Below are positions 41,266 to 48,075 of a stretch of DNA of 64,000 bases, piece after piece (the first letter of the stretch is position 1; each line of letters begins with the position of its first letter). The notes under the pieces are model-generated. The model had not been told where the DNA came from, searched no databases, and saw nothing but the letters and a program-made list of their open reading frames with translations. The DNA is from a virus. Where the stretch lies: positions 20,581 to 84,580 of the IMG/VR virus record IMGVR_UViG_3300036820_000010; one strand, 5' to 3'. Both the position numbers and the translations under genes were made by a program.

Positions 41266-41571
41266 GTGCACCCGAAAGACATCGTCGTCGACCAGTTGTA
41301 CAGTCGAACTTGGCAAGCAGTCGAGACAACCCCTGAGGCCCAGGAAGCCCACCGGGAGTTCATCAAGTTCTGGGTCGACTGGCTGACCGAAGAAAGCAAC
41401 GGCGAATTCAGGCATCAGCGGGCAGAACCTTTGATGGCACTCCCCTCGATCATCGGGCAACACCAGGAGATCAAGGCACTCCCTCCGCGGACAAACCCGG
41501 AAAACAACCCTATAGCCCAACCGCCCTCGGTGTCGAGGCGACAGCGTAGCCCGAAGGCGAAAGCAGAGTGA
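41266..41571 (+). CDS. Hypothetical protein
   Basis: 101 residues from a GTG with TAGGAG 8 nt upstream. Helical N-terminal two thirds (TWQAVETTPEAQEAHREFIK), Pro/Lys-rich C-terminus. Overlaps the HTH gene by 4 nt. No family recognised. Confidence 0.5.
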   Translation: MHPKDIVVDQLYSRTWQAVETTPEAQEAHREFIKFWVDWLTEESNGEFRHQRAEPLMALPSIIGQHQEIKALPPRTNPENNPIAQPPSVSRRQRSPKAKAE

Positions 41572-41918
41572 AGTACGCCTCAACCGTCGATGAAGCAGCA
41601 GGTATCCTGAAGGTCTCCTCGCCTACCGTCAGGCGTTGGTGCATTTCAGGAAAACTCAAAGCAGTCAAGTTTGGAGACTCCTGGATGATTGATCTGAACC
41701 CGAGCCCGTCCAAGGATCATCCCGTCTACCGCAAAGTCAAGGACGACTCGAGGGGAGTAACTCCTGTCTACTTCATCGTCTGCGACGAGGGCTACCGGGA
41801 GTCGATTGTCTGCGATGGGATGTACGAGTGGGCAGCCGATTGGTTGCTCGAGGTTTTGGGCCGACGACCTTATGCCCCAAGACATCGGCCTCAGGAGTCG
41901 GTCCATAGTGGGACCTGA
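41568..41918 (+). CDS. Excisionase/MerR-like HTH protein
   Basis: 116 residues, GTG start overlapping the upstream stop. N-terminal winged HTH of the excisionase (HTH_17) type: YASTVDEAAGILKVSSPTVR followed by RWCISGKLKAVKFGDSW. No integrase is present, so it is more likely a regulator than an excisionase. Confidence 0.72.
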   Translation: MKYASTVDEAAGILKVSSPTVRRWCISGKLKAVKFGDSWMIDLNPSPSKDHPVYRKVKDDSRGVTPVYFIVCDEGYRESIVCDGMYEWAADWLLEVLGRRPYAPRHRPQESVHSGT

Positions 41919-42213
41919 ACTCAACTTTTCTGGTGTCGAGAACACCCCGGGCGAACACTTCTCTGGGCGTCCTAAGGCCTGGTGCTGTGACTGCCGCGAA
42001 TGGTGCTACCCTGATCCTGAACTGCACTGCGGTTGCTGCACCGACTACCTGAAGTCCATCGCCAGGCGCCCCTCGATGAGTTTTCGTTGGTATGACCTGT
42101 GGGTAGGGGCCTACTTCGATCAGGAGTACCAGCGCCTGTTCATCTGCCTTCTTCCGACCTGGGTCCTACGCATCGACCTGCGCTGGTTTGCGAGGCGACA
42201 CCAGAAAGGGTGA
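41872..42213 (+). CDS. Cys-rich phage protein
   Basis: 113 residues from ATG 41872, overlapping the HTH gene by 47 nt. Cys cluster WCCDCREWCYPDPELHCGCC suggests metal binding; the C-terminus (YDLWVGAYFDQEYQRLFICL) is a pattern I have seen in phage small proteins. The start is uncertain because no clear ribosome site is present. Confidence 0.5.
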   Translation: MPQDIGLRSRSIVGPELNFSGVENTPGEHFSGRPKAWCCDCREWCYPDPELHCGCCTDYLKSIARRPSMSFRWYDLWVGAYFDQEYQRLFICLLPTWVLRIDLRWFARRHQKG

Positions 42214-42825
42214 TTCTGCCTCCTTGGTGTCGAGAGGCTGTCACGAGAAGGGTAGGGTACGGTACTTTCGGTGAGGATCAAAACTTAACTCTGCTAGGCA
42301 TTAGCAAGAGGAGGTTTCGGGTCGGGGGCGAGAGATCAAAGACCCCTCGCTCCCTTTGACCCAACACGAGTTCGAAACTCAAGCACACGGGATCAACCCT
42401 GTGTGTGTGTGAAGTCTAGTGCACGTGCGGTACTCGCGCGTACTAGAACCTTCCCTTTTCTTGCCTTCTTTTGTGGTGTCGAGATTGAAAACTTCCTCTG
42501 CCTTCCAAGCGAGTTCTGCAGTTTTTGACCAAGAACCTCATCCAACCCGAGGACTTTGTCTTGTTCTCGTAGGCGACTTTACTCCCGCAACTACTCAGCC
42601 TTATAACCTCAGGTTAGATGCCATGAGTTATCAACCCGGAAATTAATACAGAATCTTCCCCGATTGCGCAGATGATCATTATCAGACCAAAACTCAAGGG
42701 TACTCGAGCATAAGGTCCTAGTCTTGCCCAATGTCTAAGAACAACGTACCCTTCCCACATAAGGCAAAGGGATGATCCTAGGATAACTCCTCGAATAACC
42801 CAGGGTCATAAGGTTTGTAGAGGCC
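42214..42825. other. Noncoding intergenic region with hairpins and CATAAGG repeats
   Basis: 612 nt between convergent operons. It holds a terminator-like hairpin GGGGGCGAG/CTCGCTCCC (about 42325-42352), a CACACGGG/CCCTGTGTG hairpin (about 42392-42412) and three CATAAGG copies exactly 49 bp apart (42709, 42758, 42807). A 75-codon frame at 42419 looks non-coding. Confidence 0.45.
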
Positions 42826-43362
42826 TCACCCACCACTCCCCTCCTCGGGCAGTTTGGACTGCTCCCTCAGCGCGGAGACGATGGGCTCTGGGATGTGGCC
42901 GTCCTGATACTTCACGCGGAGCCAGTCGGCGGTTTCGTCCGGTTCCCAATACATATCCTTGTCAAGCTGTGCCGCCAGCGCCTCATACCGCTCCTGCTCC
43001 CGAACGAGGAGGGGCTGGACGGCGGTGGCGATGTACCCAGCCATGAGGTCCCACTTATGTCGCTCGATACGGTCTACGAAGAATCCCCGGCCATGATCAG
43101 TCGCCTCATCCTCCAGTGCCTTCAGGATCACTTCGGTCAGGCCAGCGGCCCCCGGCACCACCCGTTCCCGCTCTGCGCGGGCTCCGTAGGCCAGAATCCA
43201 CCTGGCAAGCTCAGGGTTGCAGCCGATCAACGGCTTCCCGGCTGATTCCGGGTTCGTGAACTTCTCTTCTTCGTAGCGAGCACTGGCTTCGGCCCGGAGG
43301 CGTTGCATCTCGGCCTGAAGCGCCGTCGCGAAGTCGTCGGGCTGGCTGGTTTGGTTAGGCAT
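42826..43362 (-). CDS. Hypothetical helical protein
   Basis: 178 residues from ATG 43362 (MPNQTSQPDDFATALQAEMQ). Helical and charged; the pattern KWDLMAGYIATAVQPLLVRE followed by YEALAAQLDKDMYWEPDE suggests a soluble bundle. GC-rich with codon use unlike its neighbours. Overlaps the next gene by 8 nt. Confidence 0.55.
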   Translation of the reverse strand: MPNQTSQPDDFATALQAEMQRLRAEASARYEEEKFTNPESAGKPLIGCNPELARWILAYGARAERERVVPGAAGLTEVILKALEDEATDHGRGFFVDRIERHKWDLMAGYIATAVQPLLVREQERYEALAAQLDKDMYWEPDETADWLRVKYQDGHIPEPIVSALREQSKLPEEGSGG

Positions 43363-43543
43363 GACCGACTGCTCCCACAAGCAGGGTGCCGAGACCGGTG
43401 ATGAGCATGACTACGGCTAGGCGTGGGTCTACACGAGGGGTCTTAGCTCCCAGTGAGTATCCAGTGATGATGACTCCGCCCACCATCGAGATCGACCAGG
43501 CGACCAGGGTGATCCCGATCCTCGCTGCAGTCAGCCAGGTCAT
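43355..43543 (-). CDS. Two-helix membrane protein
   Basis: 62 residues from ATG 43543 (MTWLTAARIGITLVAWSISM), overlapping the upstream stop (ATGA). Hydrophobic helices at ~6-28 and ~42-60. GC-rich block. Function unknown. Confidence 0.5.
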   Translation of the reverse strand: MTWLTAARIGITLVAWSISMVGGVIITGYSLGAKTPRVDPRLAVVMLITGLGTLLVGAVGHA

Positions 43544-43638
43544 GGCTGACTCCTCCCGATCAAGTAGCCGACGACCAGGGCAAAGATAGAGAGGAACGTG
43601 ATGACGGCCATCATCCACAGGAACGCATTGACAGTCAT
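43540..43638 (-). CDS. 32-residue membrane peptide
   Basis: ATG 43638 preceded by GGAGGAGGCAGCC, a ribosome site repeated at other gene starts nearby. Single hydrophobic helix (FLWMMAVITFLSIFALVVGY). Overlaps both neighbours by 4 nt. Confidence 0.5.
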   Translation of the reverse strand: MTVNAFLWMMAVITFLSIFALVVGYLIGRSQP

Positions 43639-43832
43639 GGCTGCCTCCTCCAGGGCCATCGTCCCTGCTCTCTGCGATACCCGAAGTTGACGATGGTCAG
43701 CATGATGGCGGCGAACGCGGCCAGGGCCACGAACGCCAGGAATGGGGAGGCGCGGACCAGCAGGATGTAGGGGACGAAGAGGATGCAGCCCGTCACGATC
43801 CCGGCTATCGCCATCTTCTGGGCGGTCTTCAT
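43635..43832 (-). CDS. Two-helix membrane protein
   Basis: 65 residues with helices (MAIAGIVTGCILFVPYILLV; FLAFVALAAFAAIMLTIVNF) and a basic tail (RREQGRWPWRRQP). ATG 43832 uses a copy of the repeated CTGGARGAGGCAGCC ribosome site. Confidence 0.5.
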   Translation of the reverse strand: MKTAQKMAIAGIVTGCILFVPYILLVRASPFLAFVALAAFAAIMLTIVNFGYRREQGRWPWRRQP

Positions 43833-43871
43833 GGCTGCCTCTTCCAGGGCCAGATCTCGCGGAGTTCGGGG

Positions 43872-44132
43872 CTACTGCTCATGGCCGGCGGCCTCTAAGA
43901 GGGCGCGGTAGGTGTTGTAGAGAAGGTCCGCGGCGCCGTCAACCTCGGCTCCGGTACCGACGAATTCAGGGAGCATCGTCTTACTCCACTCCTCCAGCGC
44001 CCGCAACAGGGCGGGGAGTTGGGGAGCTATGCGCTCAAGAATTGCCCGCTGAAGAATTGCGTCATGTGTGTCGTCAAAGTGATTCGCCTTGGGCACGGAG
44101 AGGTGCTCCAGGTCGTCAGCCAACTTGCTCAT
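43872..44132 (-). CDS. Hypothetical protein
   Basis: 86 residues, helical (LERIAPQLPALLRALEEWSK). Preceded by CCTGGAGGAGAAGCC, a variant of the repeated ribosome site. Overlaps the upstream stop by 4 nt. Confidence 0.5.
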   Translation of the reverse strand: MSKLADDLEHLSVPKANHFDDTHDAILQRAILERIAPQLPALLRALEEWSKTMLPEFVGTGAEVDGAADLLYNTYRALLEAAGHEQ

Positions 44133-44611
44133 GGCTTCTCCTCCAGGGCGGCCAGCGCCTCTTGGGCGACCTCACTCGTTGGGCCTCCATGAGGAAGGCC
44201 TAGAACGGTCCGAGCTATCGTCCCCGCATCCGCGGAAGCCGTCACCGCCGACTGCTGCGAGGATGCCTTCACGATCCACCGCAGCGCCTTCTCGTAGCGC
44301 TCCAGGCGCTCGACATAGGGGCGAAGGCAGGCAGTTTCCTCCTGCGAGGCCTCGACCATCCCGAGGGTGAAGTCCAAGTAGTGTTCCTTAACTACCTCGA
44401 CCACCTTGGTAGCCAGGTCCCCCCAATAGATGTGCGGGTCTAACTGCCCCCAGGCATCCAAGACCTCCAAGATCTTAGACTCCAGAGTCTTGGTCTGGTC
44501 TGATTCTTCTAAGGCTTCAGTAGGAGTACCCAGTCTCCCATCTCGCATAGGTACTCCTAGGATCAAGTCCTCTTCTTCATCCTCGGGTGGATCATTCAAT
44601 TCATCAGACAC
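44129..44611 (-). CDS. Hypothetical protein
   Basis: 160 residues. Acidic N-terminus (DELNDPPEDEEEDLILG) and a helical middle containing RPYVERLERYEKALRWIV, a sequence style common in phage hypothetical proteins. No function known. Confidence 0.5.
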   Translation of the reverse strand: MSDELNDPPEDEEEDLILGVPMRDGRLGTPTEALEESDQTKTLESKILEVLDAWGQLDPHIYWGDLATKVVEVVKEHYLDFTLGMVEASQEETACLRPYVERLERYEKALRWIVKASSQQSAVTASADAGTIARTVLGLPHGGPTSEVAQEALAALEEKP

Positions 44612-44960
44612 CAGACTTCTCCTTCTCGCCTAAGGCGTCCTCAAGGTTTACTTCGACTAACATGCCCAAGCGACCTGCGATCCTGACCAGTTGCGACACT
44701 GAGGGGTAAGCATCGTAGAACCCGCGACAGACAGGGGAATCTCGAGTTACTCTTGCCTCATCGTTCCCATCGTCTTCTTCGACCGTGTACTCCTCGTAGA
44801 CCATAGTCTCATGGCAGGGGATATGGGTCTGTCTCGCTCGACACTCTTCGACCATACTGTGGACTCGACCCGGGTTTAACTGCATCTTGTTCCCGGGTCG
44901 GAAGATACAGGTAGCGCACTGCTCACTGAGTACATAAGCGAGACTTCGTTGCCTACTCAC
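44604..44960 (-). CDS. Cys-rich conserved actinophage-type protein
   Basis: 118 residues. Four Cys in the order CATCIFRPGN, ECRARQTHIPCHET and VCRGFYDAYPS; the CxxCIFRPGN...PCH...CRGFYD layout is a recurrent small actinophage family, probably metal-binding. Function unknown. Confidence 0.65.
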   Translation of the reverse strand: MSRQRSLAYVLSEQCATCIFRPGNKMQLNPGRVHSMVEECRARQTHIPCHETMVYEEYTVEEDDGNDEARVTRDSPVCRGFYDAYPSVSQLVRIAGRLGMLVEVNLEDALGEKEKSGV

Positions 44961-45165
44961 TCGACTCCTCCTTCTCCTTGTAGGTAATGACTACAGAGAG
45001 GAGTTGCTTCGACTTGGTGTCGAGGGACCAACAGGTCCGGTCGACTCGTCTTGATGCTCCATCCAAGAAGTAGTTTAGCCAGTCTAGAGGAACCAAAACC
45101 AAGGAGATACCTATACACAGGAGCGCTTCTCCCCAAGGCCGGTCTGAGAGAAAGGCCTTGATCAT
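44953..45165 (-). CDS. Small membrane-associated protein
   Basis: 70 residues from ATG 45165. One hydrophobic segment (GEALLCIGISLVLVPLDWLN) and a charged tail. Overlaps neighbours by 1 and 8 nt. Function unknown. Confidence 0.45.
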   Translation of the reverse strand: MIKAFLSDRPWGEALLCIGISLVLVPLDWLNYFLDGASRRVDRTCWSLDTKSKQLLSVVITYKEKEESSE

Positions 45166-45635
45166 CAAGAAGCCCTTTCCACGATCGTCCCACAGTGGGC
45201 GCAAGGAGTTCCGAGTACCTGGTCTGGTGTCGAGCAAGCCTGGCAGACCTGCGGATCCCAGGAGATCACCCAACCCAGATTGAAGCGGGCGTGACGATAC
45301 TCCTCGAGGGCGTCTAAGTTCACTCCGTATCCCCCTCTCGTCGGAGGTGAGGAGATCAGGTGGTCGTAGGCCTGTCCGTACTGGACCCAGGCCTGGTCGA
45401 GATTCAGTCGCTTACCCACTGTCGAGGCAGCATAGACCTCGAGGTACAGGCGGGAGTTCTTCATCGCTTCGTGGTAGGTCCGGTACTTGGCTCGGTACTC
45501 TAGATCTTCTAGGGTCAGGTGGGACTTGATTACAGGCCTGACTTTCTGGGGGCCCCTAAGAGAAGTTCTGCGCCGGTTAGGCCGGTAGAAGCCTCTAATC
45601 CCGGGAAACAGTGGGAACGAGATCCCGAAACTCAT
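45165..45635 (-). CDS. Hypothetical protein with C-terminal zinc ribbon
   Basis: 156 residues. N-terminus MSFGISFPLFPGIRGFYRPN resembles DUF4236-like starts; C-terminus VCQACSTPDQVLGTPCAHCG is a zinc ribbon. Middle is helical and Tyr-rich. No function known. Confidence 0.55.
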   Translation of the reverse strand: MSFGISFPLFPGIRGFYRPNRRRTSLRGPQKVRPVIKSHLTLEDLEYRAKYRTYHEAMKNSRLYLEVYAASTVGKRLNLDQAWVQYGQAYDHLISSPPTRGGYGVNLDALEEYRHARFNLGWVISWDPQVCQACSTPDQVLGTPCAHCGTIVERAS

Positions 45636-45865
45636 CTTACTCTCCTGCGGTCTGCCTTCGGATGCTTCGGAGGCCTCTGGGACTTCTCATCCAGGGCAGC
45701 CGACGCTTTGACCAAGCGGGTGACTTCTCGAGTCGCCTTCCCCTTCTTCCTCTTGACGACCTGCGCCAACTTCTCGTCTAGGCTCAACGCCTGGTAGTGG
45801 GCCTGCCTAGCAACTGCTGCCTCTCGACGCTTGGTCTTGCGACCTGGGAAGTTCTTTCTTCTCAT
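45632..45865 (-). CDS. Small highly basic protein
   Basis: 77 residues rich in Lys/Arg (RRKNFPGRKTKRREAAVARQ), without hydrophobic core motif. May bind nucleic acid. Overlaps the next gene by 4 nt. Confidence 0.45.
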   Translation of the reverse strand: MRRKNFPGRKTKRREAAVARQAHYQALSLDEKLAQVVKRKKGKATREVTRLVKASAALDEKSQRPPKHPKADRRRVR

Positions 45866-45869
45866 CTAA

Positions 45870-46301
45870 TTACCTCCGGTTTGTCGAAGTGACTCGAACC
45901 TCGTAGGTCTCACCCCCGAGTGAGGTCTCGAACTGTAGGTTAGGGAAGGGGAAGAACTCATACAGACGACGGAGTGCCAACTCGATATCGTCCTCTAAGC
46001 GCTTGACTGCTGCCTTGCGCTCCGAGTTGAGGTCGAGAGTACCCGAGGGCATCTCCAAGGCCTGTCTCGAAGAGCGGATGTTCTTTCTCCGAGTTCGCAT
46101 CAGGGAGTTTCTCTCCTCTCGGATCTTCTCCTTCTCGCCTTCGGTCATCACTTCGCTAGCGCAGATGTGGGCGGTCTTGAGGTCAGGATTCATCTTGCGG
46201 TGGACTTCGCGGTAGGTCTTCTTGAGTTGCCCTACTCTTTGCGAGGCCTTGGCCATCGGGACGTCTTCCTCTTGGAAGTCTGGAAGGGAGTCTAGAATCA
46301 C
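45870..46301 (-). CDS. Hypothetical charged protein
   Basis: 143 residues from a GTG overlapping the upstream stop (GTGA); ATG 46256 is an alternative. Long charged helices (KKTYREVHRKMNPDLK; ERKAAVKRLEDDIELALRRL). No family recognised. Confidence 0.5.
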   Translation of the reverse strand: MILDSLPDFQEEDVPMAKASQRVGQLKKTYREVHRKMNPDLKTAHICASEVMTEGEKEKIREERNSLMRTRRKNIRSSRQALEMPSGTLDLNSERKAAVKRLEDDIELALRRLYEFFPFPNLQFETSLGGETYEVRVTSTNRR

Positions 46302-46495
46302 TCTGAAATCCCCTTGGGCAGGACCTTCTGCCAGACTGAGTGAACTTCGAATCCATCGAAGATCGAGGTTTTTAGTCCCTGGCGCAGATGAGTAACTGCT
46401 TCCTCGGGACTCCTGGCCTTGAGGACTCTAGTGGTGACAGTGTTCTTGAAACTCCCATTGAACCTCTTGCTGATCTTGACCTGGTAGGTGTTCAC
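46298..46495 (-). CDS. Small hypothetical protein
   Basis: 65 residues from a GTG overlapping the upstream TGA. Beta-alpha-beta style (TYQVKISKRFNGSFK; ARSPEEAVTHLRQGL). No family recognised. Confidence 0.5.
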   Translation of the reverse strand: MNTYQVKISKRFNGSFKNTVTTRVLKARSPEEAVTHLRQGLKTSIFDGFEVHSVWQKVLPKGISE

Positions 46496-46668
46496 CTCGC
46501 CTCCTGCTTGTTGAGACGGTCGATGAAGTCCCTTTCCGCGATCGGGTTCGGGGACTTCACGTTCTGCAAGTCGTAGTAGAACTTGAGGTCCAGAATATGC
46601 CTGACCTTAGCCGCCCCGAACAGCGACCTGACCTTGACCATCTCGTAGCGATCTTCTTTTCTGTTCAT
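46492..46668 (-). CDS. 58-residue first gene of the 42.8-46.7 kb operon
   Basis: ATG 46668 lies 8 nt from a TATAAT box, with GGAG immediately before the ATG. The product is basic and helical (MNRKEDRYEMVKVRSLFGAA). Overlaps the next gene by 4 nt. Function unknown. Confidence 0.5.
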   Translation of the reverse strand: MNRKEDRYEMVKVRSLFGAAKVRHILDLKFYYDLQNVKSPNPIAERDFIDRLNKQEAR

Positions 46669-46676
46669 CTCCTATG

Positions 46677-46682
46677 ATTATA
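46677..46682 (-). promoter_or_regulatory. -10 box of the leftward 42.8-46.7 kb operon
   Basis: Minus-strand TATAAT followed by CATAGGAG and the ATG at 46668, leaving essentially no leader. A TGTCAGGAT element lies 12 nt upstream. Confidence 0.5.
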
Positions 46683-46734
46683 GGTCATCCTGACAGGAAA
46701 TGCAAGGACCTTTAGGAGAATCTAGGCTTGGATC

Positions 46735-47067
46735 ATGGCGACTCGAGCCAAGGTAGCCTGCACCCGCCTAGGCTGCGGGAAATTCCAACCTTGCCCCGAC
46801 CACGGGTTCATGGCCGACGACCGGCGCGAACTCGACCGCGTCGCCTGGCGCAGGCTTCGCGCGCGCGTCCTTCGTGAGGAGCCCTTCTGCCTCGATTGCG
46901 ACCGAGACGGGCTAACTACCCGGGCGGTCGAGGTCGACCACGTAGACGGGAATCCTGCCAACAACTCCCTCTCCAACCTGAGGCCCCTCTGCAAGTCACA
47001 CCACTCCCGCAAGACTCGGTCGTCAGGTTACAACTACCGCGGCCAAGGAGAAAACAAACTCAAGTGA
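46735..47067 (+). CDS. HNH endonuclease
   Basis: 110 residues. HNH pattern: C-x2-C pair (PFCLDCDRDGL), central VEVDHVDGNPANNSLSNLRP and CKSHHSRKT. An extra Cys pair at the N-terminus (CTRLGCGKFQPCPDH). HNH enzymes near terminase genes assist packaging in HK97-type phages, but the large terminase here is 5 kb away on the other strand, so a homing role is equally likely. Confidence 0.85.
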   Translation: MATRAKVACTRLGCGKFQPCPDHGFMADDRRELDRVAWRRLRARVLREEPFCLDCDRDGLTTRAVEVDHVDGNPANNSLSNLRPLCKSHHSRKTRSSGYNYRGQGENKLK

Positions 47068-47783
47068 TCCTCAAATGGGTTAGGACCTGGCCGAAGACGA
47101 TTCCTCCTAACCGTTCCTATATCGTTGACGACTGCCAAAAAGTTGAGGTCGAGAAGTACGACTCCTCCCCTCTCGCCGATGTTCAGGCAGATGGAATCTT
47201 TCTCTTAGAGTGGGATATGGCCATCTCCCCTGAGGATGCCGAGTACTTCGAGTCTATCTGCCGCAAGTCCCAGAAAGAAATCAAGGTCGCTCCCTACTAT
47301 CTGTACTCTACTCACGATTCCCACTGGTGCCACTGGAACTGCGACAACTTAGGAGTACTCTTTGATCCTCGCAACCTGCGCGAGGATGGGTTCCCCCGGG
47401 ATTTGCCCCTTCGCTACGTCAAGAATCTAGAACCTGACTGCGACGGGTTCGGGTTCGGGTGCGTCTACTTCCCAATGCGCCTCCTGCAGGATTATGTCGA
47501 GGCAGGAGTAGGCAAACTGACTGACCTCAACTTCTCTATCTGGAACTTGAGGCGAGGTACTAACCCGATCGAGATAGTCTGGGATGTGAGGCCAGCCCAT
47601 CTGCATTTCTCATGGAGTAGGCGCCCTTTTCACCTAGTCTCCCAGTCCGCTATGGAAGACGACTTAAGTTCTGGCCAAAAGGCCATGCAAGATGACGCCC
47701 AGATCCCGATTCTTGCTCAGACAGCCGAGATTCTGCCCCTCAGAGAGAGGGAATCTGCACTGCCGGATTGGCAACCCTCTTGA
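47064..47783 (+). CDS. GT-A glycosyltransferase-like protein
   Basis: 239 residues from a GTG overlapping the HNH stop (GTGA). The segment GIFLLEWDMAISPEDAEYFE places W-D-M at the strand end where GT-A enzymes keep a DXD-type metal motif, followed by PYYLYSTHDSHWCHWNCD and GFGFGCVYFPMRLLQDYVE, a pattern I recall from phage glycosyltransferase-like proteins. It could glycosylate DNA, a virion protein or the cell wall; substrate unknown. The 3' end overlaps the convergent gene by 44 nt. Confidence 0.45.
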   Translation: MILKWVRTWPKTIPPNRSYIVDDCQKVEVEKYDSSPLADVQADGIFLLEWDMAISPEDAEYFESICRKSQKEIKVAPYYLYSTHDSHWCHWNCDNLGVLFDPRNLREDGFPRDLPLRYVKNLEPDCDGFGFGCVYFPMRLLQDYVEAGVGKLTDLNFSIWNLRRGTNPIEIVWDVRPAHLHFSWSRRPFHLVSQSAMEDDLSSGQKAMQDDAQIPILAQTAEILPLRERESALPDWQPS

Positions 47784-48075
47784 ACTTCTCAGAGAAGCGA
47801 TTAGTTCCGTTACTGACCCAGAGTTCCCCGTTGTAGACTCCTGCCTGGACGAAATCTGTCTCGACCCAGACAATAGTCACGTTCCCGTCAGTCGGATCCT
47901 CATCCAGATAGATAACATCGCCGGCTGTCTTGGATTGGGTAGTCCCATCAGGATTCATCTGCTCCCAGGTGCAGGTGTACCCAGTCAGGTCAATTGGGTC
48001 TAGGTTAGGATCCTCGAAGGAGTGGACTAGGGGAGGAGGTGCCTCACCCTGAGTGATTGTCTCTAAGATGACCAT
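47740..48075 (-). CDS. BppU-like N-terminal fibre/baseplate protein
   Basis: 111 residues. Beta-rich with DPIDLTGYTCTWEQMNPDGT and GVYNGELWVSNGTNRFSEKF, the pattern of BppU/DUF2479-type N-domains that attach fibres to baseplates. Follows the long repeat fibre gene with no gap. Overlaps tail-to-tail by 44 nt with the rightward gene. Confidence 0.6.
   Translation of the reverse strand: MVILETITQGEAPPPLVHSFEDPNLDPIDLTGYTCTWEQMNPDGTTQSKTAGDVIYLDEDPTDGNVTIVWVETDFVQAGVYNGELWVSNGTNRFSEKFKRVANPAVQIPSL

Noticed and set aside
41568-41918. Excisionase call as evidence for a temperate phage
   Set aside because: The HTH is excisionase-like, but no integrase, attachment site or repressor operon is visible in the window.
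42419-42646. 75-codon rightward frame in the 42.2-42.8 kb gap
   Set aside because: Low-complexity translation without ribosome site or neighbours; better explained as intergenic.
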